A stretch of DNA of 64,000 nt from an uncultured Acetatifactor sp. (GTDB taxonomy: Bacteria > Bacillota > Clostridia > Lachnospirales > Lachnospiraceae), in assembly GCA_910578215.1 (NCBI GenBank), contig CAJTPH010000023.1:3568-67567 (forward strand), given 5' to 3'. The notes under the pieces are model-generated. The model made no database searches. It saw only the letters and a program-made list of their open reading frames with translations, and was not told where the DNA came from. Below, one piece after another: positions 55,579 to 63,741 of this stretch (its first letter is position 1; each line of letters opens with the position of its first letter). The translations under genes and the position numbers were made by a program.

Positions 55579-56734
55579 ATAAATCCCTCATCTGTTCAAA
55601 GGTGTACAGCTGGTTGCTGATATCGCGCCCAATTTCCTCACAGGTATCCTCCAGCGTCTTTTTCTGCTCTGCCAGCTCCCTGGAAAACGCATCCTGGCGC
55701 TCCATCATCTGCACCATGCTTTCCTGCATATTCTGAGTGGATTCCATCAGTGCGTTCGCCGCCTCGATCACCCTTCTGACGCCCTCCTCGCTGACGGCCG
55801 CCGCCTCCGCGGAGCCGTTCAGCGCATGCCCCAGCGCCTTAAACTCCGTGCCCATGACGTGCTGAAGCTGCGTCAGGAAATGATTCGCCATCTGTTCCAT
55901 CGCTCCGCTCTGTTCCTCCGCCTCACCCTTGGCAAGCGCCACCAGCTGCTTTAAATAATTTGTCTGATTGGCATGATAGATCAGCATTGCGGCAATGTTG
56001 TCCTCCTCGGAGCCCACAGCCGGCGGAAGCGCGCACTGCTTGAAGATATTCAGGAACTGGTCCAGCTTACCGTAGGCATCCGCCATAATGCTGCGGTACG
56101 CAAAGTTAAATATCAGGGAAAAAAGGATGCCGTAAACCGACGTGTGGAACGCCACCTTCATGCCCGACAAAAGCGGTCCCACATTGTCGGATATGGTATA
56201 AATGTCATCTCCGTTAAAGGCTCCCAGACCCAGGGACAGACCCACAAACGTTCCAAGGATTCCCAGACCCGTGAGAGTTCCCGAAATGCCGGAGTTGAAA
56301 TAATTGCTTCCCACCTTTTCGATCAGTTCCTCGTTGATATATTCCTCGATGTCGCAGGCATTGATATATCCCCTTCCCGACTGGCTGTTTTTCATGCGCA
56401 GGCAATATTTTCCAAACGCCTTTTTCAGAGTATCCTCCTGAAAAAGATTCTTGTCGTCCTGAATCTCCGCCCAGAGATTTTTGTTGCCGTTCTTTTTATA
56501 TATCTCCAAAAGCTTGGTGGATACCGCCCTCAGATCGTCTGTCACGCCGTTGAGCCTTATAAAGCTCACGGTGGAGATCACAAACAGCCCCCCGATGATC
56601 GCCAGGAACACCGCGTTGATCACCAGGTTGCTGACAGAAGGGACATCGCCCTTGAACACTCCGTTTGCGTACAATACGAACGCAACCATAGCCGCATATA
56701 CCAGGAACAGCCCATAAAATAATTTGTTTTTCAT
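55568..56734 (-). CDS. MotA/ExbB-like stator protein (ZorA-like)
   Basis: A 388-residue membrane protein: two N-terminal helices (about 5-22 and 38-60), a cytoplasmic loop of ~90 residues, then the conserved MotA/TolQ pair (SGTLTGLGILGTFVGLSLGLG and KVAFHTSVYGILFSLIFNFAYRS). A C-terminal helical tail of ~150 residues follows. The domain order and tail resemble ZorA of the Zorya phage-defence system, but no ZorC, ZorD or ZorE gene is adjacent. It lies directly upstream of, and overlaps, its MotB-like partner. Confidence 0.85.
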   Translation of the reverse strand: MKNKLFYGLFLVYAAMVAFVLYANGVFKGDVPSVSNLVINAVFLAIIGGLFVISTVSFIRLNGVTDDLRAVSTKLLEIYKKNGNKNLWAEIQDDKNLFQEDTLKKAFGKYCLRMKNSQSGRGYINACDIEEYINEELIEKVGSNYFNSGISGTLTGLGILGTFVGLSLGLGAFNGDDIYTISDNVGPLLSGMKVAFHTSVYGILFSLIFNFAYRSIMADAYGKLDQFLNIFKQCALPPAVGSEEDNIAAMLIYHANQTNYLKQLVALAKGEAEEQSGAMEQMANHFLTQLQHVMGTEFKALGHALNGSAEAAAVSEEGVRRVIEAANALMESTQNMQESMVQMMERQDAFSRELAEQKKTLEDTCEEIGRDISNQLYTFEQMRDLYEK

Positions 56735-56776
56735 CTGTATTTTCCTGCCTTTCTTCTCTCACCCCTGCCGGAGGCC

Positions 56777-59578
56777 TCAGCCCACCGCCTTTACCTCGTA
56801 GCCCGCATCGGCAACCGCCGCTGTCAGCGCCTCGTCGGACACCTCCTCCGCAAGCTCCACCGTCGCCGTCTTTTCCTCCAGGCTCATGGAAACCGCACTG
56901 ACGCCCTTTACCGCCTCCAACGCCTTCTGCACCCTTCCGGTGCAGTGCCCGCACATCATTCCCTCAATGGTCAATACCTTTTTCATAATCTCTTTCCTTT
57001 CCGCGCCGGTCCTGGCCGCGCTGTCCAAATTTTCCGTTTCCGGCAGGGTATCAGCCTCCTTTGCCGGCTGCGCCTCTGCCCCGGCAGCCCTTTTCATGCT
57101 GCCAAAACCGCTCTTAAAGCCTCTGAGCCTCAGTGCGTTGCCCACCACAAATATACTGCTCAGACTCATTGCCGCGGCTCCGAACATGGGATTTAACTTT
57201 ATCTGAAATAAAGGATACCACACTCCGGCTGCCAATGGAATACCTATTGCATTATAAAAAAATGCCCAGAACAGATTTTGTTTAATATTACGGATAACCG
57301 CGCGGCTCAGGGACACCGCCGTCACCGCATCCCGCAGGTCGCTTTTCATCAGTACGATATCCGCGCTCTCCATCGCCACGTCCGTCCCGGCTCCGATCGC
57401 CATTCCCACATCCGCAGCCGCAAGCGCCGGCGCGTCGTTTATGCCGTCCCCGATCATCGCCACCTTATGCCCTGCCCTCTTGAGCTGGCTGATCTTCTTC
57501 TCCTTCTCCTGGGGAAGAACCTCGGCGATCACCTCCTCGATGCCCAGGCCCCTGCGGACCGCCTCCGCCGTACGCCGGTTGTCACCGGTGAGCATTACCA
57601 CATGGATTCCCATTTCCTTAAATTTCCGGATGGCCTCCCTGGAGGTCGGCTTCACCTCGTCCGCCACATCCACCATCCCCAGAAGCCTTCTCTCATCCGC
57701 AATCAAAAGCGGTGTCATACCCTCGTCCGCCGTCATCTCCAGACCCTTCAGCACCTCCGGCAAAAGCTCGATGCCGTTTTCTTCCATATATGCGCGGTTT
57801 CCCACAAAATACCGGGCTCCCGCCCTTGCTCCCGCATCTTTGGCCGCAAACTCCGCCGCGGCTTCTCCCGCCTCTGTCCTGCCCGCCACAAAGACCGCAG
57901 TGGGGCCGTCCGTACCGGAATCCATGGTTCGCGGCGGAATATCCTCCGCAAGGACTCCCTCCACACCCCTGCCAAACACCGCTTTAAAATCTCTGACCTC
58001 CGGAATCCGCAGCCTTTTCTTCTCTGCATACTCCACGATTGCCTCTGCAAGGGGATGCTCGCTCTTTTTCTCCAGAGCGGCGCCGATCTGCATTAAAGTC
58101 TCCAGGGACATATCCTGTACATAACAGCCCATCCCCATAACCTTAAGCCTTCCTGACGTGATGGTGCCTGTTTTGTCCATCACCACCGTATCTATCTCCT
58201 TGGCCTGCTGCAGGGCCTCGCCCGACTTTATAAGAATGCCGTGGTTTGCGCCCACACCGGTTCCCACCATAATTGCCACCGGAGTCGCAAGCCCCAGGGC
58301 GCAGGGGCAGGAAATCACAAGCACGGCTATGGCGGAGGAAATTGCGAACTCCGCCCCTGCCCCCAGAAACAGCCAAACCAGAAGCGTTACCAGCGCGATT
58401 CCCATAACCACCGGCACAAACACCCCTGCCACCTTGTCCGCAAGCTGCGCGATAGGCGCCTTGCTGGAGCTCGCCTCCTCCACCAGGCGTATGATCTGGG
58501 ATAAGGTGGTATCCTCTCCCACCCTGTCGGCGCGGCACTTCAAAAAGCCCGCCTTGTTCACCGTGGCCGACACCACCCTGTTCCCCGCCTGCTTTTCCAC
58601 AGGAACACTCTCCCCTGTGATCGCCGCCTCGTCCACGCTGGAATTTCCCTCCAGCACCGTGCCGTCCACAGGCACGAGGCTGCCGGGCTTTACCAGGAAA
58701 ATATCTCCCGCCTGAAGCTCCTCGGTGGGGACCTCTTTCTCCTCTCCGTCCCCGGTCAGTATAACGGCCGTCTTGGGAGACAGGTCCATAAGCTTGGTGA
58801 TGGCGTCGCTGGTCTTGCCCTTGGAGCGGCTCTCCAGATACTTTCCCACCGTTATCAATGTCAGGATCATCCCTGCCGACTCAAAATACAGATCCGCGGA
58901 ATACCGTTCCACCACCGCCATATCCCCGTGCCCCAGCCCATAGCCGATACGGTACATGGCAAAGACGCCGTAGCCTATGGCGGCGGAAGCCCCCAGCGCA
59001 ATCAGACTGTCCATGTTCGGGCTGCGGTGCCACAGGGTCTTAAACCCTACCGCAAAAAATTTACGGTTCATATAAAGAATGGGCAGAAGCAGTAAAAACT
59101 GCGTCATGGCGAAGCTCACTGCGTTCTGGCCGCCGTGCAGATACCTGTGTACAAATTCCGGAATGGGCAGCCCGAACCATTCATTATACATGTGATACAT
59201 TGCCACATACATAAGCGGAATCAGAAATCCCACGGAAATCCCCAGACGAAGACGCATGGCTCCCGCTTCCTCCCTGGCCTTCCGCTGCAGGTCTTCCCTT
59301 CCGTTTGCCCGGGGCCTGCCCGCTGCCCTTACGCCCTCTCCGGACGGCCCGCTGCCCGGCGCCGCTTTGGAAAGCAGCTCCGCCCCATAGCCCGCCTTTT
59401 CCACCGCGGCAATAATATCGCCGCTGCTCAGCCTGCCCTCGTCATAGCTGACCTCCATATTCTCCGCCAGCAGATTCACGGAGGCCTTCTCTATCCCCTC
59501 CAGCCGGCTGACCGCCTTCTCCACATGGGATGAGCATGCCGAACAGGTCATTCCCGTTATGCAATAACGCTCCTTCAT
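56777..59578 (-). CDS. copA: Copper-exporting P-type ATPase with HMA domains at both ends
   Basis: A 933-residue P1B-type ATPase that pumps Cu+ out of the cell. HMA domain 1 at the N-terminus has GMTCSACSSH. The membrane core has the SCPCALGLATP metal site (about 424) and the phosphorylation motif DKTGT (about 467), then GDGINDAPAL. After the last helices and an acidic linker, a second HMA domain begins MKKVLTIEGMMCGHCTGR at about residue 870. A C-terminal CopZ-like HMA is unusual; CopZ is normally a separate protein. It follows csoR by 16 bases, with CGAGG before the ATG. Confidence 0.96.
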   Translation of the reverse strand: MKERYCITGMTCSACSSHVEKAVSRLEGIEKASVNLLAENMEVSYDEGRLSSGDIIAAVEKAGYGAELLSKAAPGSGPSGEGVRAAGRPRANGREDLQRKAREEAGAMRLRLGISVGFLIPLMYVAMYHMYNEWFGLPIPEFVHRYLHGGQNAVSFAMTQFLLLLPILYMNRKFFAVGFKTLWHRSPNMDSLIALGASAAIGYGVFAMYRIGYGLGHGDMAVVERYSADLYFESAGMILTLITVGKYLESRSKGKTSDAITKLMDLSPKTAVILTGDGEEKEVPTEELQAGDIFLVKPGSLVPVDGTVLEGNSSVDEAAITGESVPVEKQAGNRVVSATVNKAGFLKCRADRVGEDTTLSQIIRLVEEASSSKAPIAQLADKVAGVFVPVVMGIALVTLLVWLFLGAGAEFAISSAIAVLVISCPCALGLATPVAIMVGTGVGANHGILIKSGEALQQAKEIDTVVMDKTGTITSGRLKVMGMGCYVQDMSLETLMQIGAALEKKSEHPLAEAIVEYAEKKRLRIPEVRDFKAVFGRGVEGVLAEDIPPRTMDSGTDGPTAVFVAGRTEAGEAAAEFAAKDAGARAGARYFVGNRAYMEENGIELLPEVLKGLEMTADEGMTPLLIADERRLLGMVDVADEVKPTSREAIRKFKEMGIHVVMLTGDNRRTAEAVRRGLGIEEVIAEVLPQEKEKKISQLKRAGHKVAMIGDGINDAPALAAADVGMAIGAGTDVAMESADIVLMKSDLRDAVTAVSLSRAVIRNIKQNLFWAFFYNAIGIPLAAGVWYPLFQIKLNPMFGAAAMSLSSIFVVGNALRLRGFKSGFGSMKRAAGAEAQPAKEADTLPETENLDSAARTGAERKEIMKKVLTIEGMMCGHCTGRVQKALEAVKGVSAVSMSLEEKTATVELAEEVSDEALTAAVADAGYEVKAVG

Positions 59579-59594
59579 TTCACATACCTCGTTT

Positions 59595-59927
59595 CTACTT
59601 CAGCTTTCTGACTAACTCCACCGTCTCCTCTATGACGGACATATTGCCCTTCTTAAGCTCCTCCGCCACACAGGTCTCCATGTGGTTGCGCAGCACAATA
59701 TGCCCAAAGGACTGGAGGGCGCTCTCCACCGCGGCGATCTGATTTAAAATATCCCCGCAGTAACGGTTCTCATCCAGCATTTCCCCTATGCCGTTCAACT
59801 GCCCCACCATACGGCTGATACGGTTTTTCAGCTGCTTAAGCTCCTCCGCCCCCCGGGGCGTCTGTTTCTCGCGTATTCCGCAGGAACATCCTTCCAGTCC
59901 CTGTTTTTCTGTATTATCTCCGCTCAT
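59595..59927 (-). CDS. csoR: CsoR-type copper-sensing repressor
   Basis: A 110-residue DUF156 repressor, helical throughout. The Cu(I) ligands are visible: Cys in NRYCGDIL, then His and Cys in RNHMETC. The ATG at 59927 with GGAAGGA upstream is chosen; the ORF is open to 60104 but that part is low-complexity and overlaps the operators. It controls the downstream copper ATPase gene, and two matching operators lie directly upstream. A formaldehyde-sensing FrmR relative is the alternative, but the copper neighbour argues for CsoR. Confidence 0.92.
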   Translation of the reverse strand: MSGDNTEKQGLEGCSCGIREKQTPRGAEELKQLKNRISRMVGQLNGIGEMLDENRYCGDILNQIAAVESALQSFGHIVLRNHMETCVAEELKKGNMSVIEETVELVRKLK

Positions 59928-60063
59928 TTCCTTCCCTATCCTTTTTATTTTTTTGCCCTTCCGCCATGGCCCTTCGCCCTTTTCCGCCCCAGACTCCATG
60001 CCGCCCGGAGCAGTCAAAAACTCCGCGGCCCAAAATGCATCCGCCTCCGGCGGCCGGAAGCAA

Positions 60064-60080
60064 ATACCCCATGGGGGTAT
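60064..60080. promoter_or_regulatory. CsoR operator 1
   Basis: ATACCCC-N3-GGGGTAT, a perfect 7-bp inverted repeat of the CsoR type (60064-60070 and 60074-60080). It lies just downstream of the promoter, over the likely transcription start. Confidence 0.85.
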
Positions 60081-60089
60081 CATAAGCAA

Positions 60090-60118
60090 AGGATATACCC
60101 CCACGGGGTATTTGTCAA
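60090..60118 (-). promoter_or_regulatory. Promoter of the csoR-copA operon
   Basis: TTGACA (60113-60118), 17-base spacer, TATCCT (60090-60095) on the minus strand. CsoR operator 2 fills the spacer. Confidence 0.8.
60095..60111. promoter_or_regulatory. CsoR operator 2
   Basis: ATACCCC-N3-GGGGTAT again (60095-60101 and 60105-60111), placed exactly between the -35 and -10. Its centre is 31 bases (about three helical turns) from operator 1, so two CsoR tetramers could bind the same DNA face. Confidence 0.88.
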
Positions 60119-60181
60119 GAGATATAATTATTTCTTAAGAATTATCATTTATTTCCTTTTCAAACCATATTGCCTTGGGCA

Positions 60182-60231
60182 GCATTATAGCCCGGCATGG
60201 TTGCATTTTCCAACCGCATGGGCTATAATGC
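60182..60231. repeat. 50-base dyad containing two opposed -10 elements
   Basis: GCATTATAGCCC (60182-60193) is the exact inverse of GGGCTATAATGC (60220-60231), with further imperfect pairing of the CATGGTTG and CAACCGCATG inner parts. Each arm contains TATAAT on opposite strands. Confidence 0.75.
60201..60229 (+). promoter_or_regulatory. Promoter of the acyltransferase gene
   Basis: TTGCAT (60201-60206), 17-base spacer, TATAAT (60224-60229), inside the dyad above and about 60 bases before the ATG at 60290. Confidence 0.8.
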
Positions 60232-60289
60232 TTACCAGGCTCAAAGCCCCGCCGCAGGCGGTAATCAACTCGCTCTCAAGGAGGCCCTC

Positions 60290-61348
60290 ATGAAAGGAAA
60301 GACAAACGACAACCGCATGGTTCACTATGACCTGCTGCGTATCCTCGCCGCGTTCAGCGTTGTCATTCTTCATATATCCGCCCAATTCTGGTACGATTTT
60401 GACGTGACGGATTTTCGCTGGCTCACCGCCAATTCCTATGATGCGCTGTTCCGATTCGGTGTTCCCGTTTTCGTGATGATCAGCGGCGCGCTGTTTTTGC
60501 CCGGTCCCGAGAAAACAGACATGAAAAGGCTCTACTGCCACAATATAATGAGACTGCTTGCTATCTTTATCGTATGGTCCTGCCTGTACGGTCTTCTGGA
60601 CTGCTATAATTTCGGTTTCCAAAACCTGACCATGTCCAATATATTACAGGAAATGCTCTTTGGAAGATACCATCTATGGTATCTTCCCCTGCAGATCGGC
60701 ATCTATATGCTTCTTCCGATCCTCAGAATATGGATACAGAACGCAGACAAAAAAAATATCCGGTATTTCCTGCTCCTGTTTCTGATCTTCCAGGTAGGCA
60801 GCGAAACTCTTGACGCGCTGTTTGTCCACAAGTCGGTCACCTATGCCGCCTCACTGATCAAGCCCTATATGGTCTGCGGGTATCTTGGCTATTTTATTTG
60901 GGGATATTACATCGCGCATTACGGAATCCAACAGAAATACCACAAATTTATTTATGCCGCAGGCGTTTTATCCCTTGCCTGCAATGTGTTTTTCAGCAAC
61001 CGCATCTCTCTTTGGAAAGGGCAGCCTCTGGGGAAAATTTATGACAGCTTCGGTATTTTCACATTTATGATTTCCACGGCGCTTTTTCTTTTTTCCACCG
61101 CAAGGGTAAGCAGGCACTCCTTTGGCCCTGGGGCAAAAAAGGTGATACGCGAGCTCTCTCTGGACACCCTGGGCGTATATGCGCTGCATATAGGACTCAT
61201 TGAAATCCTCACCGCCAGGGGCATACACAGCATGCTGCTGCCCAATATAGTTGGAATTCCACTTTTTTCAATATTCTGTTTTATTACGTGCACTCTTGCC
61301 GCCGCAATCCTGCGCCGGATTCCCGTAATCGGAAAATATATCTGCTGA
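60290..61348 (+). CDS. Membrane acyltransferase (acyltransferase-3 family)
   Basis: About 352 residues from the ATG at 60290 (AAGGAGG 5 bases upstream). The protein has about ten helices. The family start reads HYDLLRILAAFSVVILHIS with the active His, and DALFRFGVPVFVMISGALF follows, as in OafA/WecH-like O-acetyltransferases. It probably acetylates a surface polysaccharide or lipid carrier sugar. It is oriented away from the copper operon. Substrate unknown. Confidence 0.9.
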   Translation: MKGKTNDNRMVHYDLLRILAAFSVVILHISAQFWYDFDVTDFRWLTANSYDALFRFGVPVFVMISGALFLPGPEKTDMKRLYCHNIMRLLAIFIVWSCLYGLLDCYNFGFQNLTMSNILQEMLFGRYHLWYLPLQIGIYMLLPILRIWIQNADKKNIRYFLLLFLIFQVGSETLDALFVHKSVTYAASLIKPYMVCGYLGYFIWGYYIAHYGIQQKYHKFIYAAGVLSLACNVFFSNRISLWKGQPLGKIYDSFGIFTFMISTALFLFSTARVSRHSFGPGAKKVIRELSLDTLGVYALHIGLIEILTARGIHSMLLPNIVGIPLFSIFCFITCTLAAAILRRIPVIGKYIC

Positions 61349-61401
61349 GTGCCCGTCCGGACAGGCAAAGTCCCCTGTGCGCAAAAAAAGAACCGCCGGC
61401 T

Positions 61402-61638
61402 TTACTGCCGCGATTCTTTTTTATCCGCATCCTGTTCCGCGTCCTCCACATACGCGACAATATCGCCCGGCTGGCACTCCAGGATTCTGCACAAATGCTC
61501 TATTGTCACAAGTGTTACATTTTTGTTGTGCTTCAGCTTGTTTACCGTCCCGCGGCTTACTCCATGCTTTACCACAAGCGCATAGATCGTTACCTTCTTT
61601 TCTTTCATTGTCTTCCACAAAGGGTCAAACACCATCAT
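61402..61638 (-). CDS. Small XRE-type HTH regulator
   Basis: About 78 residues from the ATG at 61638 (AGGAGG upstream; an extra Met follows directly). The Cro/CI-like HTH reads YALVVKHGVSRGTVNKLKHN followed by TLVTIEHLCRILECQPGDIVAYV, the common C-terminal signature of this group of small Firmicute regulators. It is divergent from the small Cys-rich membrane protein gene, and the promoter regions are adjacent, so it may control both. Confidence 0.88.
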   Translation of the reverse strand: MMVFDPLWKTMKEKKVTIYALVVKHGVSRGTVNKLKHNKNVTLVTIEHLCRILECQPGDIVAYVEDAEQDADKKESRQ

Positions 61639-61731
61639 AAGCAATATTCCTCCTGCTTTATTATATTGCCGCTTTCGTGAGAATAAAATTCCCACGTTTA
61701 AAATAATTGTTATGATATGGATAATTGCCAT

Positions 61732-61760
61732 GTTATAATAAATTATTAAGATTTTAACAA
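61732..61760 (-). promoter_or_regulatory. Promoter of the HTH regulator gene
   Basis: TTGTTA (61755-61760), 17-base spacer, TATAAC (61732-61737) on the minus strand; back-to-back with the promoter at 61769. Confidence 0.6.
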
Positions 61761-61768
61761 TAAAGGGG

Positions 61769-61797
61769 TAGACAAACCAGACTTCAAGTGATATAGT
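61769..61797 (+). promoter_or_regulatory. Promoter of the small Cys-rich protein gene
   Basis: TAGACA (61769-61774), 17-base spacer, TATAGT (61792-61797), about 50 bases before the ATG at 61853. Confidence 0.7.
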
Positions 61798-61852
61798 GAA
61801 GATGAAAAAGTAATAGGAAACGTTGTCAGCTATTCAAAAAGGGGGAACAACT

Positions 61853-62182
61853 ATGCACATTTCTGAATATGCCTCTTGCATTATTTTTGTCATCATAACA
61901 CTTCCATGGATGCTTACCTTAGGCATCTGGCGGCTCACATGCCATTTCAGGAAATCATGCAAGTGGACGCGCTGCCCGTACCGCAACAGCTACCATAACT
62001 CTCCCACGATGAAGGGCTATGAGGAAAAGGGCTGCCCCAAATGCCCTCCCACTCAGGAGGAGATCGAAGCCGACGAAAAAAGATTTGCCGATCTGATTGC
62101 GTTTGTCGACCGGCACGGGGTAGATATCGAATCCGAGCCGTTGGAATCACAGAAAAAACGGAATAAAAAAGGCCGTAAATGA
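61853..62182 (+). CDS. Small Cys-rich single-helix membrane protein
   Basis: 109 residues from the ATG at 61853 (GGGGGAA upstream; an in-frame start at 61823 is less likely). One transmembrane helix (ASCIIFVIITLPWMLTLGIW) is followed by a cytoplasmic or outer region with cysteine pairs (CHFRKSCKWTRCPYR, GCPKCPP), possibly metal-binding, and a charged tail. I do not recognise the family. It is divergent from the HTH regulator. Confidence 0.7.
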   Translation: MHISEYASCIIFVIITLPWMLTLGIWRLTCHFRKSCKWTRCPYRNSYHNSPTMKGYEEKGCPKCPPTQEEIEADEKRFADLIAFVDRHGVDIESEPLESQKKRNKKGRK

Positions 62183-62198
62183 GATCCTCTTTGTTCAT

Positions 62199-62236
62199 TA
62201 TGGCGGAAGGCTTGACAATAAGCCCTTCGCCATAAT
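62199..62236 (+). terminator. Imperfect hairpin after the small membrane protein gene
   Basis: TTATGGCG and further bases pair with CGCCATAA across about 15 positions with one mismatch and a wobble. No T-run follows, so termination is uncertain; it may also end the toxin transcript from the opposite side. Confidence 0.45.
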
Positions 62237-62299
62237 AAAGCCCTCCAACCGGGCAGGCTGGTTTAAAGGTTTACACAAATCTGAGGACAGCCCCAGCAG

Positions 62300-62392
62300 T
62301 TACTTTTTGGTATGGTTTATGTAAGCCAGCAAAATCGACACTACAATTCCAAGAATCCCCAAAAAAACCATAAGAAGCTCATAGTCACTCAT
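62300..62392 (-). CDS. Holin-like type I toxin peptide
   Basis: A 30-residue peptide: MSDYELL start, a hydrophobic helix (MVFLGILGIVVSILLAY) and a basic tail INHTKK. This is the layout of the 'putative holin-like toxin' (TxpA/BsrG-related) peptides of Firmicutes, which damage the membrane and are silenced by an antisense RNA. GGGGG lies about 8 bases before the ATG. A plus-strand TTGACA (62213-62218) with TAATAA (62234-62239; spacing only 15) could start an antisense RNA across it. Confidence 0.75.
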   Translation of the reverse strand: MSDYELLMVFLGILGIVVSILLAYINHTKK

Positions 62393-62469
62393 AAATCCAT
62401 CCCCCTTTCTTGACCCCATTGTACAATATCCGTAAGCCGCAAAAAAGGGAGCCTTTTCTCATAACACAG

Positions 62470-63741
62470 CTATTTGACAAATCCGGCCGCAAACCATGGC
62501 AGCTCCAGTTCCAACGCTCTTAAAAACAAATTCTTTGCATTTCCAATCCTGAGATACTTTGTATGATACAGCGTTATCGTTTTATCTTTGATGTTCTGCT
62601 GCAGCTCTAATAAAGCATACCGTTGATTCAAGTGAAATACACTCTCCCTGTTATAATACTCATTCAATTGAATGATTTTTTCCATGTCATCAAGAAACCA
62701 TCGGAAATATCCGTCCTCCTGAAAATCCCTAATCAAACCAAAATCCTGAATATTCAGCTTATAACCGGTAATCTCAAGAAATTCCCTTTCTCTTTGCTCC
62801 TTAATGTCTAAAGTAAAGCCTGTCCCGGGAAATGCAAATTCCACATACATTCCTTCAACAATTGTCTCTATATCCAGAAGGCTGTCTAAGCCCATTATTT
62901 TATCAATCATTCTCTCGAATCTTATTTCCATATCGACCCTTGCATCATACAATGCTAAGTTCCATTCATTGTAATGGAACCAACGCTTTACCATTGCCAT
63001 CAATACATAATCAAAGGCTTCGGTTTCTGCGCTCCGCTTATCTGAGGTGTCAAGTTTCGCAAGAATGCTTACTGTTTTATTTCCCTTATAATTCTTATAG
63101 CTGTTTTCGTACTTATACCTGTTTTTTTCTAATTCAAATATTACCTGATACATTGCAATCAGCACCGTCACAGCGCAGTCCTCTCTACCGAATAAGGTAT
63201 TAAACCGAAAAACCAGCTCAACAAACTTTTGAATCCTTGGTATATTTTTCACTATCCACTCAGGATTACATTTTTCATCCACCAGCACAGCCAAAGCAGC
63301 CGGATTCTGTAAGATATAATCCGTAATTTTATCAGTCTTTACACAGGCATACCGATAACTGACCTCCTTGTACTTTTCAAAAAAACATATATTTTGAGGT
63401 TTTCCTAAATTCAAGGCAAATTCCAGGCTTTTCACGGAATCTGCCTTTCTGCATTTTTCCATAAAACTTCTATATCTCAGGTAGACAAGGCTCCAAACCG
63501 ACCCTTCATAATGTGATTTTTTTTCATTATGTTTGACCCCGTCTACCACCTCCGTTGCTTTATGAATCCTGTCCGTCAGGTTTTCCAGTTCAAATAGTTT
63601 TCTTCCCTTCTCCATATTTACGTCCATCATGAATCTGGCTACATAATTGAACACTGCCGTATACAAATTATTTGTTTTTCTTACTACTCTTTCAATTTCA
63701 CAAATCTCATCAAAACCAATATTTCTGACAACGGAGTGTAT
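62470..63741 (-). CDS. AT-rich unknown protein, probably 5'-truncated
   Basis: I do not recognise this protein. It is mainly helical, soluble and rich in Lys, Glu, Tyr and Phe, with no membrane segment or clear motif. The reading frame stays open upstream to 63852, but that last part is GC-rich, ends in a TTG without ribosome site and reads like non-coding mobile-element DNA (Cys/Pro/Arg-rich). Convincing coding character begins near 63741, and the first ATGs are only at 63630, 63627 and 63615. So the gene probably lost its start when the element at the right edge inserted. Composition is unlike the neighbours. Confidence 0.55.
   Translation of the reverse strand: MHSVVRNIGFDEICEIERVVRKTNNLYTAVFNYVARFMMDVNMEKGRKLFELENLTDRIHKATEVVDGVKHNEKKSHYEGSVWSLVYLRYRSFMEKCRKADSVKSLEFALNLGKPQNICFFEKYKEVSYRYACVKTDKITDYILQNPAALAVLVDEKCNPEWIVKNIPRIQKFVELVFRFNTLFGREDCAVTVLIAMYQVIFELEKNRYKYENSYKNYKGNKTVSILAKLDTSDKRSAETEAFDYVLMAMVKRWFHYNEWNLALYDARVDMEIRFERMIDKIMGLDSLLDIETIVEGMYVEFAFPGTGFTLDIKEQREREFLEITGYKLNIQDFGLIRDFQEDGYFRWFLDDMEKIIQLNEYYNRESVFHLNQRYALLELQQNIKDKTITLYHTKYLRIGNAKNLFLRALELELPWFAAGFVK

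Noticed and set aside
54634..56734. Complete Zorya defence system
   Set aside because: Only the stator pair is present. The neighbours are clpB and copA; no ZorC, ZorD or ZorE gene is seen.
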